From Acanthosepion esculentum (lineage: Eukaryota > Mollusca > Cephalopoda > Sepiida > Sepiidae), in contig OZ038517.1 of assembly GCA_964036315.1 (NCBI GenBank), forward strand, positions 53,505,288 to 53,569,287: 64,000 bases of DNA. Reading direction: 5' to 3'. Each line of letters opens with the position of its first letter. The stretch's first letter is position 1. The notes under the pieces are model-generated. The model saw only the letters and a program-made list of their open reading frames with translations. It ran no database searches and had not been told where the DNA came from. The translations under genes were made by a program, and so were the position numbers. This document shows positions 24,001 through 37,900 of this stretch, in pieces.

Positions 24001-27000
24001 TCGATGTGGTATAATGGTTAGCAAGCTTATATCGCTAGAACAATTTCGATTAAGTCGTGAGTTCGATCCTCACTGCGTAACCCATTACCCATGGCCTTGT
24101 GCCGCATCTAAGCTAAGCTTAGAAAATCACCACAATAATAATCAGAAGACAGATAGATAGAAAAGGTGTTTGAATAGGTCATGTATTTTACGTCTGCTTC
24201 AGTGAAATGCAAAAACCTTGTCAATTGTGAATCTTTTCATTTGTACCCACTTACTTCATTAGATAATGACCCGCATTCACGCTTAGGATTGTTATTGCAG
24301 CATTTCGTTAAAGCCCGTTAAGCTCAAATATTTAACGATGCAATAGGGGAATTTCTACGATTGTTTTTATTGTCGTAGTGTATTCGATCCTAACCTGGTG
24401 ACCATACTTTCGGCCTTGTGACACATCTAAGCTAAGCTTAGAAAATCACTATTAACGTAAGGATTATGATTTATTAGAAAATTAAAATAGAAAAGATGTG
24501 TAAGTTTCGCAGAAACTACTAGTAATTTTATTTCCACTTGGTGCATCAGTTATAAGCAAACCTGAAACAGTGTTACGTCGATACAGCGTGTTAAAGAAAC
24601 CAGACGTTTAGTTGATATATATTGTTTCTTCTCTCGCTCTTCTCCCTTGTGAAACGCTTCCTTTCCTGTCACCTCCGACCCTCAAAAAATTTCAGTCGTT
24701 GTCTTCTGTCTTCTTAAATCCTGTTTTTTCATGTCCTGTTTCCTTCATTCTCAATAACCGTATTCTAGCGGTTTTTATCGCCTTGCTTGAGGTGAAATGA
24801 ATAAAAAAATGTATTTATATATTAATCGTAAACAGGATAGCGTCGAGGCGTTTTGTTTTAAGGTTTGGTTTGTCTTGTCTTGTTTTACGGCATATCAACT
24901 TCAATGGGCTATTTAATGACGACAAGATCCGTCCTGAGTATGACGATAAACTATATCCGCGTCCTGGGTAAGACGATAAACTACATTCAACAGGATCAGG
25001 AGTCTTTGAGGAGTGTGGAACCACCTCTTAGTTGCTGTTGTTCATGCGTCAACCCTGACCCGGGGTGGTAACACATGTTAGGGGCGCATCTATTGGCAGA
25101 TAGACACTATGAAAGTGTAAAAATAGGTTTTAATACCAGTAATATGTTTCTGTTATAAAATTACCAGCAATTAATTTTTGAAGAAAAGAATTTTACATAT
25201 TACATTACCAGCAATAGATTTTTACATTGCCAGCAATACATTTTTGAAAAAAAAATATTACCGGCAATAAAAATCTTTTTTGGCATTAAATAACTCATTG
25301 AAGTTGATATGCCGTAAAACAAAACGAATCAAACCAAACCAAGATTTTTATTGCTGGTAATATTTTTTCAAAAATGTATTACTGGTAATTTAAAAAAAAA
25401 TGTATTGCTGGTAAAAAAATTTCCAACTGGTTATTTTTCCGGGATCTTTAGTGATGGATCGCATAAAGGAGTTCCTTTTGAACTTCGGAATAAGCTTGAG
25501 TCGCAATAGACGTACAAGTCACTGAGTCTAAATACGAGTTCATATGTTCGTCATGACTGGAAAAAACTCAAGGTTTCCTTTGCGATGAGTAAAGATTACT
25601 GAATTGGTTTTGGAGGTACTAAATGTTACAAGCCATTTTCTATCCACGTACAAGGATGAGCTGAAAAGGTAACGGGCTGACTGAGAACGACTGATGCTAG
25701 AGCTGTGAAATCTTTCATGCGTTAATTTAAAGTCTTCTTAATAACTGTATTGTTTTTTACCCTGCAGGAGGGTGGGCTGAAAAGCTAACAGGCTGACTGA
25801 GAACGACTGATGCTAGAGCTGTGAAATCTTTCATGCGTTAATTTAAAGTCTTCTTAATAACTGTATTGTTTTTTACCCTGCAGGAGGGTGGGCTGAAAAG
25901 CTAACAGGCTGACTGAGAACGACTGATGCTAGAGCTGTGAAATCTTTCATGCGTTAATTTAAAGTCTTCTTAATAACTGTATTGTTTTTTACCCTGCAGG
26001 AGGGTGGGCTGAAAAGCTAACAGGCTGACTGAGAACGACTGATGCTAGAGCTGTGAAATCTTTCATGCGTTAATTTCAAGTTTTCTTAATAACTGTATTG
26101 TTTTTGTCCCTGTAGGAGGGTGGGCTGAAAAGCTAACAGGCTGACTGAGAACGACTGATGGTAGAGCTGTGAAATTTTTCATGCGTTAATTTCAAGTATT
26201 CTTAATAACTGTATTGTTTTTTACCCTGCAGGAGGGTGGGCTGAAAAGCTAACAGGCTGACTGAGAACGACTGATGCTAGAGCTGTGAAATCATTCATGC
26301 GTTAATTTCAAGTCTTCTTAATAACTGTATTGTTTTTGTCCCTGTAGGAGGGTGGGCTGAAAAGCTAACAGGCTGACTGAGAACGACTGATGCTAGAGCT
26401 GTGAAATCTTTCATGCGTTAATTTCAAGTCTTCTTAATAACTGTATTGTTTTTGTCCCTGTAGGATGGTGGGCTGAAAAGCTAACAGGCTGACTGAGAAC
26501 GACTGATGCTAGAGCTGTGAAATCTTTCATGCGTTAATTTCAAGTCTTCTTAATAACTGTATTGTTTTTGTCCCTGTAGGAGGGTGGACTGAAAAGGTAA
26601 CAGGCTGACTGAGAACGACTGATGCTAGAGCTGTGAAATCTTTCATGCGTTAATTTCAAGTCTTCTTAATAACTGTATTGTTTTTGTCCCGGAAGGATGG
26701 TGGGCTGAAAAGCTAACAGGCTGACTGAGAACGACTGATGCTAGAGCTGTGAAATCTTTCATGCGTTAATTTCAAGTCTTCTTAATAACTGTATTGTTTT
26801 TGTCCCTGTAGGAGGGTGGGCTGAAAAGCTAACAGGCTGACTGAGAACGACTGATGCTAGAGCTGTGAAATCTTTCATGCGTTAATTTCAAGCCTTCTTA
26901 ATAACTGTATTGTTTTTGTCCCTGTAGGAGGGTGGGCTGAAAAGCTAACAGGCTGACTGAGAACGACTGATGCTAGAGCTGTGAAATCTATCACGCGTTA

Positions 27001-30000
27001 ATTTCAAGTATTCTTAATAACTGTATTGTTTTGTACCTGTAGGAGGGTGGACTGAAAAGGTAACAGGCTGACTGAGAACGACTGATGCTAGAGCTGTGAA
27101 ATCTTTCATGCGTTAATTTCAAGTCTTCTTAATAACTGTATTGTTTTGTCCCTGTAGGAGGGTGGACTGAAAAGCTAACAGGCTGACTGAGAACGACTGA
27201 TGCTAGAGCTGTGAAATCTTTCATGCGTTAATTTCAAGTCTTCTTAATAACTGTATTGTTTTTGTCCCTGTAGGAGGGTGGACTGAAAAGCTAACAGGCC
27301 GACTGAGAACGACTGATGCTAGACCTGTGAAATCTTTCATGCGTTAATTTCAAGTCTTCTTAATAACTGTATTGTTTTTGTCCCTGTAGGAGGGTGGACT
27401 GAAAAGCTAACAGGCTGACTGAGAACGACTGATGCTAGAGCTGTGAAATCTTTCATGCGTTAATTTCAAGTCTTCTTAATAACTGTATTGTTTTTGTCCC
27501 TGTAGGAGGGTGGACTGAAAAGGTAACAGGCTGACTGAGAACGACTGATGCTAGAGATGTGAAATCTTTCATGCGTTAATTTCAAGTCTTCTTAATAACT
27601 GTATTGTTTTTGTCCCGGAAGGAGGGTGGGCTGAAAAGCTAACAGGCTGACTGAGAACGACTGATGCTAGAGCTGTGAAATCTTTCATGCGTTAATTTCA
27701 AGTCTTCTTAATAACTGTATTGTTTTTGTCCCTGTAGGATGGTGGGCTGAAAAGCTAACAGGCTGACTGAGAACGACTGATGCTAGAGCTGTGAAATCTT
27801 TCATGCGTTAATTTCAAGTCTTCTTAATAACTGTATTGTTTTTGTCCCTGTAGGAGGGTGGACTGAAAAGGTAACAGGCTGACTGAGAACGACTGATGCT
27901 AGAGCTGTGAAATCTTTCATGCGTTAATTTCAAGTCTTCTTAATAACTGTATTGTTTTTGTCCCTGTAGGAGGGTGGGCTGAAAAGCTAACAGGCTGACT
28001 GAGAACGACTGATGCTAGAGCTGTGAAATCTTTCATGCGTTAATTTCAAGTCTTCTTAATAACTGTATTGTTTTTGTCCCTGTAGGATGGTGGGCTGAAA
28101 AGCTAACAGGCTGACTGAGAACGACTGATGCTAGAGCTGTGAAAACTTTCATGCGTTAATTTCAAGTCTTCTTAATAACTGTATTGTTTTTGTCCCTGTA
28201 GGAGGGTGGGCTGAAAAGCTAACAGGCTGACTGAGAACGACTGATGCTAGAGCTGTGAAATCTTTCATGCGTTAATTTCAAGTCTTCTTAATAACTGTAT
28301 TGTTTTTGTCCATGTAGGATGGTGGGCTGAAAAGTTAACAGGCTGACTGAGAACGACTGATGCTAGAGCTGTGAAATCTTTCATGCGTTAATTTCAAGCC
28401 TTCTTAATAACTGTATTGTTTTTGTCCCTGTAGGAGGGTGGGCTGAAAAGCTAACAGGCTGACTGAGAACGACTGATGCTAGAGCTGTGAAATCTTTCAC
28501 GCGTTAATTTCAAGTCTTCTTAATAACTGTATTGTTTTGTACCTGTAGGAGGGTGGACTGAAAAGGTAACAGGCTGACTGAGAACGACTGATGCTAGAGC
28601 TGTGAAATCTTTCATGCGTTAATTTCAAGTCTTCTTAATAACTGTATTGTTTTGTCCCTGTAGGAGGGTGGACTGAAAAGCTAACAGGCTGACTGAGAAC
28701 GACTGATGCTAGAGCTGTGAAATCTTTCATGCGTTAATTTCAAGTCTTCTTAATAACTGTATTGTTTTTGTCCCTGTAGGAGGGTGGACTGAAAAGGTAA
28801 CAGGCTGACTGAGAACGACTGATGCTAGAGATGTGAAATCTTTCATGCGTTAATTTCAAGTCTTCTTAATAACTGTATTGTTTTTGTCCCGGAAGGAGGG
28901 TGGGCTGAAAAGCTAACAGGCTGACTGAGAACGACTGATGCTAGAGCTGTGAAATCTTTCATGCGTTAATTTCAAGTCTTCTTAATAACTGTATTGTTTT
29001 TGTCCCTGTAGGATGGTGGGCTGAAAAGCTAACAGGCTGACTGAGAACGACTGATGCTAGAGCTGTGAAATCTTTCATGCGTTAATTTCAAGTCTTCTTA
29101 ATAACTGTATTGTTTTTGTCCCTGTAGGAGGGTGGACTGAAAAGGTAACAGGCTGACTGAGAACGACTGATGCTAGAGCTGTGAAATCTTTCATGCGTTA
29201 ATTTCAAGTCTTCTTAATAACTGTATTGTTTTTGTCCCTGTAGGAGGGTGGGCTGAAAAGCTAACAGGCTGACTGAGAACGACTGATGCTAGAGCTGTGA
29301 AATCTTTCATGCGTTAATTTCAAGTCTTCTTAATAACTGTATTGTTTTTGTCCCTGTAGGATGGTGGGCTGAAAAGCTAACAGGCTGACTGAGAACGACT
29401 GATGCTAGAGCTGTGAAAACTTTCATGCGTTAATTTCAAGTCTTCTTAATAACTGTATTGTTTTTGTCCCTGTAGGAGGGTGGGCTGAAAAGCTAACAGG
29501 CTGACTGAGAACGACTGATGCTAGAGCTGTGAAATCTTTCATGCGTTAATTTCAAGTCTTCTTAATAACTGTATTGTTTTTGTCCATGTAGGATGGTGGG
29601 CTGAAAAGTTAACAGGCTGACTGAGAACGACTGATGCTAGAGCTGTGAAATCTTTCATGCGTTAATTTCAAGTCTTCTTAATAACTGTATTGTTTTTGTC
29701 CCTGTAGGATGGTGGGCTGAAAAGCTAACAGGCTGCCTGATGAACGATTGATGCTAGAGCTGTGAAATCTTTCATGCGTTAATTTCAAGTCTTCTTAATA
29801 ACTGTATTGTTTTTGTCCCTGTAGGAGGGTGGGCTGAAAAGCTAACAGGCTGACTGAGAACGACTGATGCTAGAGCTGTGAAATCTTTCACGCGTTAATT
29901 TCAAGTCTTCTTAATAACTGTATTGTTTTGTACCTGTAGGAGGGTGGACTGAAAAGGTAACAGGCTGACTGAGAACGACTGATGCTAGAGCTGTGAAATC

Positions 30001-33000
30001 TTTCATGCGTTAATTTCAAGTCTTCTTAATAACTGTATTGTTTTGTCCCTGTAGGAGGGTGGACTGAAAAGCTAACAGGCTGACTGAGAACGACTGATGC
30101 TAGAGCTGTGAAATCTTTCATGCGTTAATTTCAAGTCTTCTTAATAACTGTATTGTTTTTGTCCCTGTAGGAGGGTGGGCTGAAAAGCTAACTGGCTGAC
30201 TGAGAATGACTGATGCTAGAGCTGTGAAATCTTTCATGCGTTAATTTCAAGTCTTCTTAATAACTGTATTGTTTTTGTCCCTGTAGGAGGGTGGGCTGAA
30301 AAGCTAACAGGCTGACTGAGAACGACTGATGCTAGAGCTGTGAAATCTTTCATGCGTTAATTTCAAGTCTTCTTAATAACTGTATTGTTTTTGTCCCTGT
30401 AGGAGGGTGGGCTGAAAAGCTAACAGGCTGACTGAGAACGACTGATGCTAGAGCTGTGAAATCTTTCATGCGTTAATTTCAAGTCTTCTTAATAACTGTA
30501 TTGTTTTTGTCCCTGTAGGAGGGTGGACTGAAAAGCTAACAGGCTGACTGAGAACGACTGATGCTAGAGCTGTGAAATCTTTCATGCGTTAATTTCAAGT
30601 CTTCTTAATAACTGTATTGTTTTTGTCCCTGTAGGAGGGTGGGCTGAAAAGCTAACAGGCTGACTGAGAACGACTGATGCTAGAGCTGTGAAATCTTTCA
30701 TGCGTTAATTTCAAGTCTACTTCTTAGTAAATGTATTGTTTATTTCACAGCTCTAGCACCCCTCCTTCATAGTCAGCCTATGAACCTTTCTGTCCATCCC
30801 CTATAGTTACGACTGAGGTGAGAGTGTCTCTAGGCAGATCATTAATATTTACATTTCCCGTCAAAAACACTATAAACTTTTGTTTTGACCCAATACTATA
30901 AAGGTGTGACTGAAGATTTCCCAAGAGTTATAAAGGATTATATAAAACATATAAAAGCCTTTAAACGTACCTGGATATCGGGATTATCTTCCACCAGCTG
31001 TCGAGCAATGTCTTTGCATAATGATGGCGTATTTTTCGGAATATCAGCGTCGCTTTCCCATTCTCTTTTTGGTGTGTGAGCGTATGTTCCAGCGGGTGTC
31101 GCATGAGTCACCCTTGTAGTGGTGACCACACCCACCGATTTGCCTGGATAGAGAGAACAAAAATACATTTAAAAAATATATGAGAGACAATTCGATTACA
31201 CAACATTCCAGGAAATCGATATATTTTGAATTCTAATTCATATCGAAAATAAAATAAATGAATAAAATAAATAAAAAAACATTTTTAATCCCATCATAAA
31301 CATAGTAAAATGAAAACCGGTATAATCATAGTTTTTTTGTTTTTTTTATCTCAGTGCTTTTAGAATATATAGCCCCCACCATCTAAACCAGGGGTCGTCA
31401 AACCTTCTTTTTTTTTTACCAAAGAGCCCCCTTTTATTTTATTTTCCTTCCCCCAGCGACGCCCATTTGAAATATCTTTGAACCTTAAAACTTGCACTGA
31501 TGTAAACAATTAAAATGTTAACTGAAACGGAGGAAAAGTTAAGAAATTTGGATCAGGTTCAAAATAAGCGGTCTCAGGTTCAGAATTTTACACTGAATAT
31601 ATATTCTTAGACTATCGGAAAATGAGGTTGAAAAGTCGACTGCTTGCGATCGAGAACGCTTATGGGATGTTAAGTAAGTCCGAGATATGAAGGTTGAGAA
31701 AATTCAAAGAAACAGACGACAACGCTAGAAGTTCATGGAAATCAGAAAGACAAACTTTATTTTATAATACATATCACGAAAGAGAATAATAAATAAAATT
31801 TTTTCACTTGTAATAGTTTTTGAAGTTCTATGAGAATTTTCCCAGCCATTTAACACGAAATATTTTCACTGAGATCCGTAGACGTATTGGGATGGCCAAG
31901 GACACATTCCAAAAGCTGGGCAGAGTATTGCGTGACAGGAGGATTTCTTTGGTAACAAAGAAAAGAATACTGAACTGTTACGTAGCATCTGTTCTTCTTT
32001 ACGGCAGCGAATGTTGAACGATTTCCTCAAAGAGACTCGAGGTGACAGAGATGTGGTTCTACGGAAGGATGCTAAGGATATCATGGGCCGAGCGTGTGAG
32101 CAACGATGAGGTCTTAGATAAGATGTAAACAAGGACGAGGTTTATATTTAATGTCAGGAAGGAGCAACTGAAGTTTCTGGGACACATAATGAGGAAGGGG
32201 GGCTTAGAGAATTCGAGTCGAATAGAGAGAAAGAGAGACAAGGGAAAACAACGCGGGGTCTGGGGGGTGGCAGAGGGGAGGGACTTGTTGAGAGCTGCAG
32301 GAATAGCGGGAGGTGGAGAACCATGATCGCCCACGTCCTTAAAGGACATAGAACATAAAAAGAACAAATCTTTGTACTTACAATACAATTATATTTACAG
32401 ACAGCAGAAACGAAAAATTCATATTATTAACTGTTAAAATTTTAATTAATAACAGTTTCAAACGATCTCTGGGTGGTCTTAAAAACGAGTTATAAATTTG
32501 GTTTCACCCTTTAAAACTTTCGGACAACATGGCGGGGATAAGAAAAGATCTACACGAAGCTAGTCAAAAATGATCAACATGAAAATTGTTATAGAAAAGA
32601 CGCATGGAAGTTACGGCGGTGAAAAAGTGACTGATGTTGAGATGCCAGGTCAGGGCCAATAAAATTACGGATTTTATCTGGAATCTCTAATTACATAGCA
32701 GAAGCACCAGACCTGATGTGGCAGCAATATTCTATGCATAGACGATTGGTAGACTTATGGATGCGTAAGAGATATTCTGGTGAGAGCAATTGTCTAACAC
32801 GACACAGTGAACTGACTTTCCTACTAGCAAACTTAGCATTTGATTCAATGTAATCTTTCCACTTCATGTCAGCAGAAAAATTTAGCTTAAGAAGGTGCAG
32901 ATAAGAAGGCGAGATAGTAGTCCACAGACAGACTGTTGCGCTGTATCACAGGTCTTCAGTGTGACAAGATGTCCGATTGCTTCAAGCCGCGATCGAAACT

Positions 33001-34856
33001 CACTGATTTGGCATCAGAGATCCTACCCCTCAGCAGTAGCGGCTCGGATTGAGGAATCGGAGAGCCGGGTTCGAATTCCAGTCGAATCCATTACATTCAC
33101 TTACGTGTTAATACTTATTAGGAAAGGTATGAATACTCTTGCTTCTCCCCCCAGCTAAATAGCAGGACAGACCGGGTTCTATAGCCTTGGATGGCAACTG
33201 GTCTACCGCAGAAAGAAATGGCAACCTACTGCGGGGAAAAAATCTGCCTCGTCAGCTATATATCGAAAGATACATGATCGCCTAAGCGTGTATCACGCAT
33301 GACACATAACTGACTGACTGAGGTAGTAATAGTTTGTTAAATCCCTGGGCCGGACAGTGCGTAATTGGTCTCAGCTGAGCAGTACTAAAAGTAGGAATTG
33401 GATGAGATATCCGGGAAGTGGAACGGGAACAGTCTACAGCAGTGCATTAAATAAAGCGGACTGTTCGAAATTCGCTGTACCTTACTAGGATCGGTGTATA
33501 CCTGATGAAGGCCGGAGGGCACAGCGGTCGAAACGTTGTGATAACAAGGACAAAATTGAGGACAGTAGTTCGCACTTAAGCAGTATATCATTGTATACAA
33601 GAAGAAATAAAAGCTGGTATAAAAGTAAAACTCACCCTTTTTCTGCGACCATACCAGAATTGAAGGTACTTTGCTCTGAGTAATTTTATCATCGCAAACT
33701 CCGTAAGCTACCCGAGCATCAAGGCCGATAACTCCTTTGTTAATTTTGACTCCACTTAGATAAGCCGTAGCTGTAGCTGCCGAATCAGGTGTGATTCTGT
33801 CTTCGCAATAAGTCTGTTTAATAAAAAGACATTTAACTTGAAACTGGTGAACGTCAGATTGGGTTGCAAGATTAATAAACACTAGCATCTGTCCACACAA
33901 CAATATATGCTTGATAACATTGTGAGACGAAACGTTTACATTATTAAATAGTTTATTTCGATGAGTACCCTTTCATTTGTTTCATTGAGGTCTGCGTTTC
34001 GACTGACTATTTACCGTCCTTCATCAGATATTTGTTATATTTTCTAATGTAGGTTTCGTTCACTCTATATATCCTATCTCGCCACCAATACAAAACCAGT
34101 TCCACTTTCTCTTTCCACCTCTCTTACCTCCTCTTTCTTCACTTCTCTCTTTCCACCTCTCTTACCCCCTCTTTCCCCCTCTCTTACCTTATCTCTCTTA
34201 CCTCCTCTATTTCCAGCTCTCTTACCTCCTCTCTCTTACCTCCTCTTTCCAGCTCTCTTACCTCCTCTCTCTTACATACTCTCTCTTCACCTCTCTCACA
34301 TCCTCTCTCTTCACCTCTCTCACATCCTCTCTCTTCACCTCTCTCTCACGCACCTCCTCGACTCTATCCAGCTCTCTTTCCTCCTCTCTCTTCACCTCTT
34401 TCCTCCTCTCTCTTACCTTCTCACTCTTCACCTCTTCACCTCTTTCTCTTACTTCCTCTATCTTTCCAACTCTCTCTCTCTCTCTCTCTCTCTCTGTCTT
34501 TCCACCTCTCTGTGATTGCGTGCATGCCTATTTACATTTCACCTTTCTTTAAAAAAAAATATTTTAAATATTTAAAAAATATTTTTTGCTATATTTAAAA
34601 AATAATTTCAAGTGAATATGATTTTAACATATTTTTTGGCGTATTAAAAATGATTTTTAACTTAATCTGATTTAAAAAAATATTTTAAGTGAATAAGATT
34701 TTGAAATACGAATTGTTTATGCACTAAGAATTTTTATTTCAACTTTCTTTAAACACAATTTTTTAAATTTTAAAATCAACTTCAATGTTTTATAACCTGT
34801 ACCGTCAGTGACCCAACGGGTCACGAGTAGTCTAGTATACACACACACACACACAC

Positions 34857-34911
<55 letters not shown>

Positions 34912-34943
34912 AAGACATTATGAATAAATTTTCCTTTCGTCTT

Positions 34944-34990
<47 letters not shown>

Positions 34991-37900
34991 CAACACTCAA
35001 AAACATAATAGGTAAAAATGTTAAACCCATTAATAATAATAAACAACTTAAGCTCATTATATATTATAAAAAATTTAAAACAATTGCCATCATATACACT
35101 AATAACCCTACAACCACACAACTAAATCCTTTACAAAAATCAATGTAGTGTATCAATTTACATGACCGCTTAATCTCTGATACTAATAACACGCACACTA
35201 TATATATATTGGTTTTAACACTAGGATGGCCAGCTCCTTTGATATATATAAAATGGCCAAGGTGTCGTTTTCGACACCTTATGATTGTTTTTTAATATTT
35301 CGCATGAAAAATATTCATACATGGTTAATGAAATTACTCATATGTTTGCAATACATAGTTTATTAAAGAATATTACTATTACACAACATTAGCCATCATT
35401 TTGAAGTAGGCTATAACATTCTTTCTACAATCCTGTAGGACCAACTATTTAGCAATATCTTAGATTCCACAATCTTTACATGTTACTAACAGTACCCTAG
35501 TTTCATCCTTTGCACATTTGTCATGTAATGATATTATTTCAATGCATTTACCCTATAAAAAGCCTAGGTGTCAAAAACGACACCTCGGACATTCAAGGTA
35601 AAACCTCAAATATCAGCTATTCCACTGAATATTTTTTTAAAGAATTAAGCCTGTTAAGCATCTTTGCTAAAATTCAATAATTGTCCATAAGCCTCAGCAT
35701 CGAACCAAAACTAGTTATTCCATAGTAATTTGTTGAAAATTTGAAGGTGTCGAAAAAGACACCTCGGCCATCCTAGTGTTAATAAATGCTTTTAATTTAA
35801 TATAATTGAATTTGAAGTTTTTGGAAACATGGTAATTCCTGTGTAGCGATGAAACAATTTTTTAATTCAGTTAATTTATAATATTTATGCTCTGTAAATT
35901 TACATTGAGCACCGTTTTGTAAAAATAAAAATATCAATAAGAACGCCGGATTACATATCTTACTGCTGTCTTTTTTCTATAATATACATATATATGTGTG
36001 TGTATGTATGTATGTATGTATGTATGTATGTGTGTGTGTGTGTGCGCCCGCGTGCAGATGGTTTTAGTTGTAAAGGTCTGAAATTGGTAGAAGTAAGGAA
36101 TGTAACAAGACTATTTATTCGAAAATAAATGCTACGATCTCGGTCAGAATTAAAACACGACACGCCGATAACGTGATAATAAATTTTTAAAAAGTTCAAT
36201 TTTCTCATCGGATTAACCAACTTAAGTGTTTGCGTTAAATTGCTCGCAGCTATGTTACGCGTATATATTACTTCTTCTATGTGACGTTTCCCTCCAGGGC
36301 ATTTTTTACAATAAGGTTAATCTTATACAAGGCCCGGGAACCACTTGAGTTAGAGGGTTACGTTAGGGGGTAGTTTATATGGATAAGGATGGGAAGATAA
36401 CAGTTAACTCTAGACATAAACAGGTTAAGATTGCAGTGGTTCGCGGGAAGAAGCTGTTTGAATGAAACTTACTTCTCACCGATGGAATACGGAGGAAATG
36501 TAGGTGGTTTGTTACTATGTAAGTGGCAGGGCATGCCCTTGCCGTGAAGGTTTGAACTGGTGGAACCAATGAATATAGTTCGTCCTAGCACTTTCTATGG
36601 GAAGTAGCAATAAAGCACCGAGAGGCTTGCCATATCCCGCCTGTGAGAGAGAGAGAGGTTGAAGGGTGGAAGATAATTCTTCTCCAGAAATGATTCTGAA
36701 CTATCTAGAAAGTTAGGACTGTGCAGTTCCCGCCTAACAATGGCAACAGTACTCCATTTTCGGCCTGGTCTGGCTCTTGTAAAAGTAGAGGATAGCATGA
36801 GGAGTCAGGTACTTGCTGGAGCGGACCATTTTACCTGCATCTTTAGTGATGGGTCGTATTGAGTTCCACTTGAGGTCGGGTGTGAGTTTGAGGCACAATA
36901 TTCCCTCAAGGCACTGTGTCTCCCCGAGAGGACATACGTTCATGGCTCTCCACAATTTCCTGTCCTTTGTAGTTCTTAATAATTTTCGTCTTTTTGTTAT
37001 CTTTCCTATTCCTTGTCCCGCCATTCATTTACTAAAATTCGCTCTGTAGGTTATTCCTCTGTCCCTCTGGCCTCCTGTGAGTATCAAGAATTTTCCAAAT
37101 CCTCTTTTCTCCTTATCTGCCCTCGATTTTTCAACTGTCTTATAAGTGAGCTTTTTGTATTCATTTTCTTTTCTGATATTACGTAACATCTCAGTGCTGT
37201 TTTCTTTGTTTCTGTTGCTTCAAGTCTCTTCTTCATCTGTAAGGAGATTGTCCAGCATTCACTGCCATATAGGAGGACTGACATTACATAACAGTTCAGT
37301 ACTCTATTTTTGTTTCTGTTGCTTCAAGTCTCTTCTTCATCTGTGAGGAGATTGTCCAGCATTCACTGCCATATAGGAGGACTGATATTACGTAACATCT
37401 CAGTGCTGTTTTCTTTGTTTCTGTTGCTTCAAGTCTCTTCTTCATCTGTAAGGAGATTGTCCAGCATTCACTGCCATATAGGAGGACTGACATTACATAA
37501 CAGTTCAGTACTCTATTTTTGTTTCTGTTGCTTCAAGTCTCTTCTTCATCTGTGAGGAGATTGTCCAGCATTCACTGCCATATAGGAGGACTGATATTAC
37601 GTAACAGTTCAGTACTCTTTTCTTTGTTTCTGTTGCTTCAAGTCTCTTCTTCATCTGTAAGGAGATTGTCCAGCATTCACTGCCATATAGGAGGACTGAT
37701 ATTACGTAACAGTTCAGTACCCTTTTCTTTGTTTCTGTTGCTTCAAGTCTCTTCTTCAGCCGTGAGGAGATTGTCCAGCATTCACTGCCATATAGGAGGA
37801 CTGATATTACGTAACAGGTCAATATTCTTTTCTTTGTTTCTAACGATTTTTTTTTCTGTTTCTTAAAACCATCCTTAGCTTTTGGAATGCATCTTTGGCT

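Noticed and set aside
25653..30718. CRISPR-like regular spacing
   Set aside because: Units are contiguous and similar along their whole length, with no unique spacers. It is a satellite in a eukaryotic intron.
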